From the NCBI RefSeq assembly GCF_004745635.1, contig NZ_SRLB01000011.1, forward strand, positions 208,440-272,439: DNA of 64,000 bases. Reading direction: 5' to 3'. The notes beneath the pieces were generated by a model. That model was not told where the DNA came from. It did no database searches and worked only from the letters and a program-made list of their open reading frames with translations. The position numbers and the translations under genes are program-made. The DNA comes from Methylobacterium nonmethylotrophicum (lineage in GTDB: Bacteria > Pseudomonadota > Alphaproteobacteria > Rhizobiales > Beijerinckiaceae). Below, piece by piece: positions 8,505 to 16,200 of this stretch (position 1 is the stretch's first letter; every line of letters starts with the position of its first letter).

Positions 8505-9114
8505 CACGCTCGTGCACGTCGTGGACGACGACCTGGCGGTGCGCCGGGCCCTGGCGTTCCTGCTCGCCACGGACGGTCTGGCGGTGCGTGTGCACGAGTC
8601 CGCGAGCGCCTTCCTCGCCGCCGTCGCCGAGCCGACCGGCTGCATCGTCACGGACGTACGCATGCCCGAGGTCGACGGCATCGAGTTCCTTCGCCGCCTC
8701 CGGCAGCGGGGCCCCATGCCGCCCGTCATCGTCATGACGGGGCACGCGGACGTGCCGCTCGCCGTCGCCGCCATGAAGGAGGGCGCCCGGGACTTCATCG
8801 AGAAGCCGTTCGACGACGAGGTGCTGCTCGCCAGCGTCCGGTCGGCGTTGGCGCAGGCCGAGCGGAGCGCAGACCGCGCCGCCGAGACCAAGGCGGTGCA
8901 GACGCGTCTGGCCACCCTGTCCGAACGCGAGCGCGATGTGCTGGACGGGCTCGTCGCCGGCAAGGCCAACAAGGTCATCGGCCTCGACCTCGGCATCAGC
9001 CCGCGGACGGTGGAGATCTACCGGGCCAACGTCATGTCCAAGCTGCAGGCCGGCAGCCTCTCCGAACTCGTCCGCATGGCCCTGACCGCGGGATACCCGA
9101 CCGGCGGGCCGTGA
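8494..9114 (+). CDS. fixJ: FixJ-type response regulator
   Basis: 206 residues. The receiver domain (1-122) has the acidic pocket VVDDD, the phosphate acceptor Asp54 in VTDVRMPEVDG (same position as FixJ), Thr in VMTGHADV and Lys in FIEKPFDDE. The output domain is a LuxR-type helix-turn-helix (LSERERDVLDGLVAGKANK, then SPRTVEIYRANVMSKL). Phosphorylated FixJ activates fixK-type genes at low oxygen. The start lies inside the fixL end, 11 bp of overlap. Confidence 0.93.
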   Translation: MPSDTLVHVVDDDLAVRRALAFLLATDGLAVRVHESASAFLAAVAEPTGCIVTDVRMPEVDGIEFLRRLRQRGPMPPVIVMTGHADVPLAVAAMKEGARDFIEKPFDDEVLLASVRSALAQAERSADRAAETKAVQTRLATLSERERDVLDGLVAGKANKVIGLDLGISPRTVEIYRANVMSKLQAGSLSELVRMALTAGYPTGGP

Positions 9115-9187
9115 CGCAGCAGGTGGCGCCACCCCTCCTTCAAACTCGGTGGACGGTTGCGCTTCGAGCTCGGACGAACCGCGCCGC

Positions 9188-9201
9188 TTGAGGCAGATCA
9201 A
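9188..9201 (+). promoter_or_regulatory. FNR/FixK box before the lone receiver gene
   Basis: TTGAG-GCAG-ATCAA matches TTGAT-N4-ATCAA at 9 of 10 positions. It is centred about 60 bp before the ATG at 9255, a spacing that suits activation by FixK or FNR. Confidence 0.65.
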
Positions 9202-9254
9202 GGCACAGCCTCACGGCCCGACCTAAGCGACGACGAGACTGGATCGGACGCCCC

Positions 9255-9632
9255 ATGCCGAAGCGAACAGGACCGGTGCTCGTCGTCGACGACGACGCCG
9301 CCGTCCGCGACTCCCTGAAGTTCGTCCTCGGACTCGAAGGGCTGGACGTGCGGCTCTACAAGGACGGCGCCGAACTGCTCGGCGACGTGGCGCTGCCGCG
9401 GACGGGCTGCCTCGTGGTGGACTACTGGATGCCGGGCATGGACGGGCTGGAACTCGTCGGGCACCTGCGCGACCGCTCGGTCAACCTCCCGGCCATCCTG
9501 ATCACCGGAAGGGCCACGGCCGACCTTCTGCGACGCGCGAGCCGTGCGGGCTTCCGCGGCGTGGTCGAGAAGCCGTTCGAGGACGGTGCCCTTCTCGACG
9601 GCATCCGCGACGCGCTCGCGGCGGTGGCCTGA
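9255..9632 (+). CDS. single-domain response regulator
   Basis: 125 residues forming only a receiver domain: VVDDD acidic pocket, Asp56 in LVVDYWMPGMDG, Thr in LITGRAT and Lys in VVEKPFED. There is no output domain. In rhizobia, small receivers in the fix regulon (for example FixT-like inhibitors or phosphate sinks) modulate FixL, and a similar role is plausible here. The gene follows fixLJ by 140 bp, is preceded by its own FNR/FixK box, and lies before the fixK-like gene, so a feedback function is likely but not shown. The methionine at 9255 is the first of the frame. Confidence 0.85.
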   Translation: MPKRTGPVLVVDDDAAVRDSLKFVLGLEGLDVRLYKDGAELLGDVALPRTGCLVVDYWMPGMDGLELVGHLRDRSVNLPAILITGRATADLLRRASRAGFRGVVEKPFEDGALLDGIRDALAAVA

Positions 9633-9650
9633 GGCAGGACGAGTCGCCTC

Positions 9651-9670
9651 CGTAAAACCCCTTAGGGGAG
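9651..9670 (+). promoter_or_regulatory. possible FixJ-binding site before fixK-like gene
   Basis: CGTAAAACCCCTTAGGGGAG lies about 90 bp before the fixK-like ATG. It resembles FixJ sites of rhizobial fixK and nifA promoters (CGTAG-like half, then CCCTTA). The position between fixLJ and a FixK-like gene supports this; the match is by eye and includes a CCCCTTAGGGG palindrome that could have another role. Confidence 0.4.
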
Positions 9671-9751
9671 CCTCTCAGGGAAGGCCCGGAATTTCGCCGC
9701 GGCCGGACCAGGCGTAGCCACGGATCCACGTTCCGCGACCCGGAGGCTTCC

Positions 9752-10432
9752 ATGCAGACCGCCCTTGCCACCACCGGACTCCCGCCCGTCTTCTCGACGT
9801 CGCTTCCTGGTCGCGCCCTCCCGCTCCCGGCGACGGAGGCCCGGCCCGTCCATCGCCGCACCGTCGCGGCCGAGGCGGAGATCTTCGCCGGGGGCGACCG
9901 GGCCGGCACCTTCTACAAGGTGGTCTCCGGCGTGGTGCGCACCTACAGGCTCCTCTCGGACGGGCGCCGCCAGATCGACGCCTTCCATCTGCCCGGCGAC
10001 ATCTTCGGCCTGGAGGCCGGCGCGGAGCACCGCTTCAACGCCGAGGCCGTCACCGAGGCCCGACTCGACGTCCATCGCCGCGAGCCCCGCGCGCTGGCGG
10101 GCGACGACGGCGCGCTCGCGCGGGAGATCGTGGCCTCGATGATGAAGGCCTTGGAGCGGGCGCAGGAGCACATGATGCTGCTCGGGCGGAAATCGGCCCG
10201 GGAACGCATCGCGACCTTCCTGCTCACGCTGTCGCGGCGGATGGCCTGCGACGGCGCCGCAATGGAGCTTCCGATGTCGCGTACAGACATGGCCGACCAT
10301 CTCGGCCTGACCGTCGAGAGCGTCTCGCGCGCCGTGACACAGTTGGAGCGTGACGGCTTGATCGCCCTGCCGCCGAACCGCCGATTGGTGGTGCTGCGCG
10401 ACGTGGAGGCGCTGGCCCGCCTCGCCGAGTGA
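9752..10432 (+). CDS. fixK: FixK-like Crp/Fnr family transcriptional regulator
   Basis: 226 residues. The cyclic-nucleotide-like sensor domain (about 35-150) contains VVSGVVRTYRLLSDGRRQID and HLPGDIFGLEAG, followed by the dimer helix (MMKALERAQEHMMLLGRKSA) and a winged helix-turn-helix whose recognition region is SRTDMADHLGLTVESVSRAV. It lacks the N-terminal cysteine cluster of FNR, so it is of the FixK type, controlled through its synthesis rather than by an Fe-S cluster. It lies downstream of fixLJ and a FixJ-like site. Expected targets are the TTGAT-N4-ATCAA boxes around the cbb3 operon. Orthology to FixK1 or FixK2 cannot be settled here. Confidence 0.85.
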   Translation: MQTALATTGLPPVFSTSLPGRALPLPATEARPVHRRTVAAEAEIFAGGDRAGTFYKVVSGVVRTYRLLSDGRRQIDAFHLPGDIFGLEAGAEHRFNAEAVTEARLDVHRREPRALAGDDGALAREIVASMMKALERAQEHMMLLGRKSARERIATFLLTLSRRMACDGAAMELPMSRTDMADHLGLTVESVSRAVTQLERDGLIALPPNRRLVVLRDVEALARLAE

Positions 10433-10619
10433 CCCCGAAACGGTCCGGGGCACGGTGGGCACATGCCTCCTGTCACGGGACACGCTCACGGTTTCTCTGT
10501 CGAGCGGTGCGTTGTCCTCGGCGAGGGGCCGGTCTCCCCATATGCGCGGGTGGCGGTCGGAAGCCACGCTCTCGCGCAGCCTTACCCGCCAGCTTTCCAA
10601 CCTTCGACGGATCGCGACC

Positions 10620-10814
10620 TCAAGCCTCGCACAGCCGGCTGAGGCGGGCGGCGTTCGGGCAGAACTCGGGGTATGTGTCGGCTGCCGTCCCGCTCCGGAA
10701 CTCGCGAGCGCAACGGGCCCGCTCAGCACAGCCGAGGCAAGCCGCCTCCAGTTCCCACAAGATCTCGGGTTGCCTCTGCCTGAGCGCCTCGGGTTCGAGA
10801 TGAAGGATGCTCAT
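10620..10814 (-). CDS. DUF6455-like small cysteine protein
   Basis: 64 residues from ATG 10814 (MSILHLEPEALRQRQ). The pattern CLGCAERARCAREF, followed by GTAADTYPEFCPNA, resembles the DUF6455 family of short proteins with a CxxC-x5-C cysteine set and a later CPN motif, probably metal- or redox-binding. Function unknown. GAGGG is a weak ribosome binding site. The reading frame overlaps the 3' end of the upstream gene (10723-11022) by 92 bp in another frame, so one of the two ends may be mis-set. It lies among FNR-regulated genes. Confidence 0.65.
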   Translation of the reverse strand: MSILHLEPEALRQRQPEILWELEAACLGCAERARCAREFRSGTAADTYPEFCPNAARLSRLCEA

Positions 10815-11022
10815 CAAAACCCTCGAAATTGCGGACCTTGGCGGCGGCATCCCCGTCCAGGGCCATGCCGCCGGAGGCGTGGGTCTCCAGCAGGGTGTCC
10901 ATCAGCTCAGCGTCGACGTCCCTGAGTTCCCGGGCCGCCTTGAGCAGGCAGCACCACCCCTCCATCGACGCGGCGATGCCAAAAGCATCGAACGGATTGG
11001 GCTTGCCTGTCGGCGCGGACAT
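10723..11022 (-). CDS. hypothetical protein
   Basis: 99 residues, starting MSAPTGKPNPFDAFGIAASM with GGAGGA eight bases upstream of the ATG. The first 70 residues are well-formed helical sequence (MEGWCCLLKAARELRDVDAE), while the last 30 (RTRGAQAEATRDLVG) look like read-through and overlap the DUF6455-like gene. A natural stop may have been lost near residue 70. I do not recognise the family. It is likely in one operon with the genes on either side. Confidence 0.55.
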   Translation of the reverse strand: MSAPTGKPNPFDAFGIAASMEGWCCLLKAARELRDVDAELMDTLLETHASGGMALDGDAAAKVRNFEGFDEHPSSRTRGAQAEATRDLVGTGGGLPRLC

Positions 11023-11089
11023 GGCGTCCTCCAAAGGGCTTCCGGGCATCTCGCCGATGGCCCGTGGGTGCGGTTCCGGCGGAACGTCC

Positions 11090-11305
11090 TCACGCGGCGT
11101 GTCGGGCCAGTTCGACGACCTCGCAGGTGTCGGCCCGAAGCCGCCAGTCGGGTACGCCGGCAGCCTCGCAGAACATCGCCTTGGCCTCGTAAGCGGCGGA
11201 TACGTCGGATCTGGCGGCGATGACCGCCCGACGCAGCAGCACGACGTGGTCGTGGCCGGTCTCGTCAGACACGGTCTTCGCGAAGGTGACGAGGAACTTG
11301 CGCAT
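11090..11305 (-). CDS. hypothetical protein, probable microaerobic regulon member
   Basis: 71 residues beginning MRKFLVTFAKTVSDETGHDH, with GGAG upstream of the ATG. The composition (LRRAVIAARSDVSAAYEAKA, then CEAAGVPDWRLRADTCEVVE) is that of a small soluble alpha/beta protein with two cysteines. No family is recognised. An FNR/FixK-like box lies 64 bp upstream, and the next genes run on the same strand, so this may head a three-gene microaerobic operon. Confidence 0.6.
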   Translation of the reverse strand: MRKFLVTFAKTVSDETGHDHVVLLRRAVIAARSDVSAAYEAKAMFCEAAGVPDWRLRADTCEVVELARHAA

Positions 11306-11362
11306 CTTGAGCTCCGGCTGGCATCGACTTCCCCAGCGTACCGTCGGTCCGGTTTCGGCGCT

Positions 11363-11376
11363 TTGATCCAGCACAA
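11363..11376 (-). promoter_or_regulatory. FNR/FixK box before the 71-aa gene
   Basis: TTGAT-CCAG-CACAA (plus-strand reading) keeps the TTG-N8-CAA core and 8 of 10 consensus bases. Its centre is about 64 bp before the minus-strand start at 11305. Confidence 0.45.
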
Positions 11377-11623
11377 GGACACGGGAGCGGCCTCCGTGAG
11401 CGATGATTATCAAGGTGGCTCAACGGCGGGCGGTCCCCTTCCCTTGGCCGAGTGATGACGGATTCAAGCGGGGCGAGGGACAGTACGGGTTCCGAACCCT
11501 CGCGCCTTCGGGACATCGTCTCGCCTGCGGGTGAGCGCCCGATCCCGGTCGCCGCATGAGTTCCGACCGCGAGTCCATATCCTCATCCTGCCGGAGGCGG
11601 GGACCCCACGGCGCGAGCCGCGC

Positions 11624-11637
11624 TTGCGCTGGATCAA
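11624..11637 (+). promoter_or_regulatory. FNR/FixK box before the fnr-like gene
   Basis: TTGCG-CTGG-ATCAA matches 8 of 10 consensus bases and lies about 92 bp before the ATG at 11723. Self-regulation of FNR-type genes through such boxes is common. Confidence 0.45.
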
Positions 11638-11722
11638 TGCACGGCGTGCGCCGTGGCTCATCCTCCGGGCGGCGGGGAACGACCGGGACGGGCCCGGCAG
11701 GCCCGACCGCACGGGAGGCGGC

Positions 11723-12463
11723 ATGCTGGTTGATACGGGCTCGTGCGAGAGGATCCTGCACGCGTGCCACCACGGGCGCTCGGAGAACGGCTGCGCCGAC
11801 TGCAAGGTGCGCCTGATCAGCGTCTGCTCGGTGCTGGAGCTGACGGAGCTGGAGGAGCTTGAGGCACTGAGCCACCACCTCACCCTCGACAAGGGCCAGA
11901 CCCTGTTCGGCCAGGACGAGCCGGCAGGCGCCGTCTTCAACGTGATCGAGGGAGCCCTGCGCCTGACCCGCCTGCTCCCCGACGGGCGGCGCCAGGTCAT
12001 GGGCTTCGCCCTGCCGGGCGACTTCCTGGGTCTCGCGCTGCAGGAGCGCTACGCGGTTTCGGCCGAGGCGCTCGGCCCGGCGAGGACCTGCCGCTTCGGC
12101 CGCGAGGACTTCGCCGCCGTGATCGAGGCCAAGCCGCACCTGCTCAGGAGCCTGCACGAGCGAGCCGGCTACGAGCTCAACCTCGCCCAGGAGCAGATGC
12201 TGCTGCTCGGGCGGCGCACCGCCGAAGAGAAGGTCGCCGCCTTCCTGCTCTCGCTGCGGGACCGCTACGCGCGGACCGGACGCGCCTCCATCACCGTGGA
12301 GCTGCCGATGGGCCGCCAGGACATGGCCGACCACCTCGGGCTGACCATCGAGACGGTCAGCCGCATCCTGAACCGGCTCGACCGGGCGCACGCCGTCCTG
12401 CTCGTGCCTGGCGGCGTGCGCCTGATCGATCTGCCGCGGCTTGAGCGGATTGCGGCCAGTTGA
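11723..12463 (+). CDS. FNR-type oxygen-responsive transcriptional regulator
   Basis: 246 residues. The N-terminus holds the cysteine set CADCKVRLISVC (Cys24, Cys27, Cys35) and a central Cys123 (RTCRFG), which in FNR/FnrN proteins bind an oxygen-labile [4Fe-4S] cluster. The sensor domain (about 45-160) contains LTRLLPDGRRQVMGFALPGD. The C-terminal helix-turn-helix reads GRQDMADHLGLTIETVSRIL, with the E-x-x-S-R residues that read TTGAT half-sites. GGGAGG precedes the ATG at 11723; the longer upstream frame is not needed. Rhizobial names for such proteins are fnrN, aadR or fnrL, and I cannot choose between them. Together with FixK it should control the boxes in this region. Confidence 0.88.
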   Translation: MLVDTGSCERILHACHHGRSENGCADCKVRLISVCSVLELTELEELEALSHHLTLDKGQTLFGQDEPAGAVFNVIEGALRLTRLLPDGRRQVMGFALPGDFLGLALQERYAVSAEALGPARTCRFGREDFAAVIEAKPHLLRSLHERAGYELNLAQEQMLLLGRRTAEEKVAAFLLSLRDRYARTGRASITVELPMGRQDMADHLGLTIETVSRILNRLDRAHAVLLVPGGVRLIDLPRLERIAAS

Positions 12464-12492
12464 GGCCGCCTCACCGCTCAAGCGTCTTGAGG

Positions 12493-12798
12493 TTAGGCGA
12501 TCAGCGCCTCCGCCGGGTCCGGATCGAAGCGGAACTCCGGCATCGAAGGGTGCCCCGTGCGGACGCCCTCGGTAAGCGCCTCCGCGAGGTCGTCGACCGG
12601 TTCGCGCTCGTGGAGCGTCCGGAACGGCGGGGCCTGCCGCACCGGGCTGGCACCGGTCCGGCCGATGGCGTGGCAGCGGGCGCATCCCGAGCGTGCCAGG
12701 GCGCGGCCGCGATCGACCCGGGCGTCCCAGGCGGCGGCCGGTGCCGCCGCGAGGCCAGGCAGGAGAGCCGCTGCCGCAAGGGCAGGTGCCGCGCCCAT
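12493..12798 (-). CDS. small periplasmic cytochrome c
   Basis: 101 residues with a signal peptide (MGAAPALAAAALLPGLAAAP) and one heme site, CARCH (Cys39, Cys42, His43). The methionine in GHPSMPEF is the probable second heme ligand, so this is a class I cytochrome c. It overlaps the stop of the universal stress gene (ATGA), so the two are co-transcribed. The last codon GCC is followed by TAACCTCAAGACGCTTGA; removing one A would give the usual family ending AYLKTL. The true C-terminus therefore seems to have been lost to a one-base insertion that removes about five residues. It probably still folds. Confidence 0.8.
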   Translation of the reverse strand: MGAAPALAAAALLPGLAAAPAAAWDARVDRGRALARSGCARCHAIGRTGASPVRQAPPFRTLHEREPVDDLAEALTEGVRTGHPSMPEFRFDPDPAEALIA

Positions 12799-13610
12799 CA
12801 GTGGCTCATCAGGCAGCAGAGCGGCGACGTCCGCAGGATGTCCCGGGTCACGCCGCCGAACAGCCACTCCCGCAGCCGCGAGTGGCCGTAGCCGCCCATC
12901 ACGATCAGGTCGGCGTCCTCGCGCTTGGCGAACCTCAGAACCGCGTCCGCGACCTCGCCCCCCGGGGCGTCCAGCAGGTTCGTCGTGACGTGCGCGCCGT
13001 GGCGGCACAGCAGGTCGGAGACCTCGTCGGCCCCTTCGAAGCGGGCCTCGCTGCCGGCCGCGGCGACGAAGACCTTGTCCGCGCGTCCGACGAAAGGTAG
13101 GGCGACCGAGACGGCGCGGCGCGCCTCGGGCGCGTCCTTCCAGGCGATGACGATGCGGGCCGCTTCGAGCCGCTCGGCGCCAGGCGGCACGATCAGGACC
13201 GGACGGCCGGCCTCCATCAGCACTGTGCCGGGATCGGGCACCATGGCATCATGCCCCGCGCGTCCCGCCTCGCGTCCGACGACGACCAGGTCGGTGCCGC
13301 GCGCCTGCCGGACCAGGAAGGCCTCGGGCGCCGCCTCCGCCTGCCGCCAGCCGGTGCGGATGTCGGCTCCGGCGCTGGCCCGGAAGACCTCCTCGGCCCG
13401 CGCGAGTTCGTCGGCCAGCTTGGCCTGCTCCTCGTCGTAGGAGGCCTGCGCCGCCACGATGTCGGCGGCCGGGCCGGGGTTCGGCAGCTTGCGGGCGGCG
13501 AAGCCGGTGAGCGTGGCCTCGAAACGGCGTGCTAGGTCCGCGGCAAGGCGGACGCGGGGGGCGGCCGCCCCGCCGGTGTCGAGGGCGACCATGATGCTGG
13601 CGATGGACAT
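12798..13610 (-). CDS. universal stress protein with tandem UspA domains
   Basis: 270 residues from ATG 13610 (MSIASIMVALDTGGAA). The first UspA domain spans about 1-140 and the second about 150-270. The second ends with the nucleotide-binding pattern DADLIVMGGYGHSRLREWLF, close to the G-x2-G-x9-G(S/T) ATP motif; in the first domain the equivalent is DLVVVGREAGR, partly degraded. Such proteins are cytoplasmic and help survival under oxygen limitation or starvation. An FNR/FixK-like box lies 74 bp upstream, and the cytochrome c gene follows with a 1-bp overlap. Confidence 0.87.
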   Translation of the reverse strand: MSIASIMVALDTGGAAAPRVRLAADLARRFEATLTGFAARKLPNPGPAADIVAAQASYDEEQAKLADELARAEEVFRASAGADIRTGWRQAEAAPEAFLVRQARGTDLVVVGREAGRAGHDAMVPDPGTVLMEAGRPVLIVPPGAERLEAARIVIAWKDAPEARRAVSVALPFVGRADKVFVAAAGSEARFEGADEVSDLLCRHGAHVTTNLLDAPGGEVADAVLRFAKREDADLIVMGGYGHSRLREWLFGGVTRDILRTSPLCCLMSH

Positions 13611-13676
13611 TGAGCGGCTCCGGTTCGGGATGGAAGACCCGTGCAGGCTGCTTCGCCGACCCACCGCGAGACATCC

Positions 13677-13690
13677 TTGATCCAGCGCAA
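13677..13690 (-). promoter_or_regulatory. FNR/FixK box before the usp-cytochrome operon
   Basis: TTGAT-CCAG-CGCAA (plus-strand reading) has 8 of 10 consensus bases and the TTG-N8-CAA core. It is centred about 74 bp before the start at 13610, nearly the same spacing as the ccoN box. Confidence 0.5.
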
Positions 13691-13754
13691 AACCGGCCGG
13701 CACTCCTCGAGCGGGCACCGCAGGGCCCAGATGCGACAGCCCTTCCCGCGTGGC

Positions 13755-14199
13755 GGGCCTCGACGTGGGCTGCCGCCGAGCGTGCGAGGCCGATCAGGTC
13801 GTAGCCGCCCTCCAATAGCGGGACGACGCGGCCGTCGCAGGCATCCTCGGCGACGTCGACGATCCGCTCCGTCGCCCAGCGGAAGTCCTCCTCCGTAAAG
13901 GCGAGCCCGGCCAGCGGATCGCGCCAGTGGGCGTCGAAGCCGGCGGAGACCAGCACGAGATCGGGCTCGACGGCGGCGATCCGCGGCAGCACCGACATGG
14001 CCAGCGCCGCGCGGAACATCGTGCCGTCGGCGCCTTGGAGGCACCCTCTCTCAAGACCGTCGAGCGCGGCCGCGGCCTGCGCCTCGTCGTGCGCCCGGTG
14101 CAGGGCGGCATGGGTGACGCCGGGCGCCTGCTCACGGACGAGCCCCGCGAAGCGTCGCCGCTCCAGGCAGCCTTCGATGACGCCGATGGACGAACCTTC
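13755..14199 (-). pseudogene. histone deacetylase-like protein, internally deleted
   Basis: The open frame begins with a piece of the N-terminal region of bacterial HDAC-like deacetylases (ERRRFAGLVREQAP, HRAHDEAQ). It then jumps to the C-terminal region (LVLVSAGFDAHWRDPLAGLA, then VVPLLEGGYDLIGLARSAAA). The central part with the zinc ligands and the paired catalytic histidines is missing, as is the true N-terminus. The frame is continuous across the join near 14025, so this is a clean internal deletion. After HVEA the frame runs on into unrelated residues. It cannot be an active deacetylase. Confidence 0.75.
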
Positions 14200-14425
14200 T
14201 TTGGGGCGCGCACACCCACGAGGCGGTGGCGGATCGCCTCGCGGACAAGGCCCATCGCCTCGACCCTACAGGGACGCTGCCTACCTTACGGCTCCTGCGC
14301 CGGAAGGTGAGGGATCACCGGATCAAGGCCATGCTCATGCGCGGGCAGGCCGCCGCCCTCACCGGAGCCCCAATTGGCTCGCAAGAGCAAGGCGGCCGCC
14401 CCCGCTGGGGATGGGGTCCTGACGT

Positions 14426-15778
14426 TCACGCCGCGCGGCTGTGCACGGCTGCGGAAGTTCCGAAATGCCCGTCGAAGGCTGCGGCGACGTTCCGCACGAA
14501 GGTTCTGGCTTCCGCCGGGATGACAAGAAGGTCGCCGTCCCGGCGGATCAGCCCGTCGGCGACGAGCGCCGGCAGCCGCGGGAGCGTCGCCAGGAAGGCG
14601 TTCGGTTCCCGGCCGTGGACGCGGCAGACCTGCCCGACGTCGACGGCGAAGTCGCACATCACCCGCTCGATCAGGTCGGCCCGCAACCGGTCCTCCGGCG
14701 TCAGCGCGTAGCCCTTCACCGTGGCGAGTTCGCCCCGGCCGATGCGCTCGGCGTAGGCCCTCAGCCCCGGCGCGTTCTGGACGTAGCCCTGCGGAAGCCG
14801 TCCGATGGCCGAGGCGCCCAGTCCGATCAGCGCGTCGCTCGGGTCCGTCGTGTAGCCCTGGAAGTTCCGCCGTAGCCGGCCTTCCGCCTGCGCGCTCTCC
14901 AGCGGGTCGTCCGGCAGGGCGTAATGATCGAGGCCGATGCGCCTGTACCTGGCCGCGACGAGCGTCTCCGCGATGGCCTCGGCCTGATCGAGGCGCGCGC
15001 GGCCTTCCGGCAGCGTGGCCTCGTCGATATGGCGCTGATGCTTCTTGAAGGCGGGCACGTGGGCGTAGCCGAACACCGCGAAGCGGTCGGGGCGCAGCTC
15101 CAGGCAGTGCCGCACCGTCTCGACGCACGAGGCTACCGTCTGGTGCGGCAGCCCGTAGATCAGGTCGAGATTGATCCCGCGCACGCCCGCGGCCCTGAGG
15201 CCGACGACCGCCGCGGCGGTGACGTCGAAGCCCTGCCGACGACGGATCGCCTCCTGGACCACGGGGTCGAAGCTCTGCACCCCCAGGCTCGCCCGCGTGA
15301 CGCCGGCGTGGCCGAGCGCCTCGGTCATCGTGGGCACGAGCGTGCGCGGGTCGATCTCGATGGCGAGTTCGGCGTCCGGGTCGAAGGGGAAGCGTCCGCG
15401 CAGGGCCGCGACGAGGCGGACGAAAGCCTGCGGGGCCATGACGGTGGGGGTGCCGCCCCCGAAGTGGACGTGGCGGACCAGGGGAACGTGCTCGAACCGC
15501 GCGGCGACGAGATCGATCTCCCGTTCGAGAACGTCGACGTAGTCGGCTATCGGCGCGTCGTGGCGGGTGATGCTGGTGTGGCAGCCGCAGTACCAGCACA
15601 TCGACCGGCAGAACGGGACGTGCAGGTAGAGCGAGGCGGTCGCCCCGGGTGGGGTGCCCGCCAGCCAGGCCGCGTAGCGCCCGGCACCGATCTCGGTGGT
15701 GAAGTGGGGGCTGGGCGGATAGCTGGTGTAGCGGGGCAGCCGCTCCTCGCCGTAGAGCGTCTTCAGATCCTCCCGCAT
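14426..15778 (-). CDS. hemN: oxygen-independent coproporphyrinogen III oxidase
   Basis: 450 residues, cytoplasmic. It oxidatively decarboxylates coproporphyrinogen III to protoporphyrinogen IX without oxygen, using radical SAM chemistry. The Fe-S motif CRSMCWYCGC (Cys57, Cys61, Cys64, plus Cys66) is that of true HemN, and GGGTP and GVQSFD are the usual SAM-site segments. The C-terminal HemN domain ends near VRNVAAAFDGHF. GGAGAGG precedes ATG 15778; a longer start at 15829 is possible. An FNR/FixK box lies about 90 bp upstream, as expected for an enzyme needed when oxygen-dependent HemF fails. It supplies heme for the cbb3 oxidase encoded nearby. Confidence 0.94.
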   Translation of the reverse strand: MREDLKTLYGEERLPRYTSYPPSPHFTTEIGAGRYAAWLAGTPPGATASLYLHVPFCRSMCWYCGCHTSITRHDAPIADYVDVLEREIDLVAARFEHVPLVRHVHFGGGTPTVMAPQAFVRLVAALRGRFPFDPDAELAIEIDPRTLVPTMTEALGHAGVTRASLGVQSFDPVVQEAIRRRQGFDVTAAAVVGLRAAGVRGINLDLIYGLPHQTVASCVETVRHCLELRPDRFAVFGYAHVPAFKKHQRHIDEATLPEGRARLDQAEAIAETLVAARYRRIGLDHYALPDDPLESAQAEGRLRRNFQGYTTDPSDALIGLGASAIGRLPQGYVQNAPGLRAYAERIGRGELATVKGYALTPEDRLRADLIERVMCDFAVDVGQVCRVHGREPNAFLATLPRLPALVADGLIRRDGDLLVIPAEARTFVRNVAAAFDGHFGTSAAVHSRAA

Positions 15779-15860
15779 GCGCGGCCCTCTCCCGTTTTGC
15801 CGGCCCGCCTCGGGGGGCATTGCCTCCATCCGCGGTATGCTCTCGATAGGGGTGGCGCCT

Positions 15861-15874
15861 TGATGTGGCTCAAG
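15861..15874 (-). promoter_or_regulatory. FNR/FixK box before hemN
   Basis: TTGAT-GTGG-CTCAA (plus-strand reading) matches 9 of 10 consensus positions, centred about 90 bp before the hemN start at 15778 (or 39 bp before the alternative start at 15829). Confidence 0.65.
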
Positions 15875-15990
15875 GGCGCGAGCGCCCTGATCGAGGTCGT
15901 GGCCGGGATGCCGCGCGGAGATGATCACCGCTGCCGCAGGTGATGCCCGCGAGCTCGCGGCGGCCTGTCCAGTCCAGGAGGGTCCATGCG

Positions 15991-16200
15991 GTGCCAAAAG
16001 GGCTCAAGGTCGACAGCAATCGGTTCGCCATCGGCGAGGGTGACCTGTGGTGGCCGGGGCGCTTCGATTCCCCCGGGACCGCGCGCCGCGCGGCGGCCCT
16101 GCGCGAAGTCGACTTGGCCCAGTTGCCGGCGCGCAAGAACGCCGAGGCGCGCGACGCCCGCGGCGTCATCACGGTCGAGAACCTCGACCTCACGTCGTGA
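15991..16200 (+). CDS. hypothetical protein
   Basis: 69 residues from a GTG at 15991, chosen because AGGAGGG lies nine bases upstream. The product (KVDSNRFAIGEGDLWWPGRF, ending VITVENLDLTS) is a plausible soluble protein with a WW-P-G turn. No family is recognised. It overlaps the end of ccmE by 11 bp on the opposite strand and is divergent from hemN. Confidence 0.5.
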   Translation: MPKGLKVDSNRFAIGEGDLWWPGRFDSPGTARRAAALREVDLAQLPARKNAEARDARGVITVENLDLTS

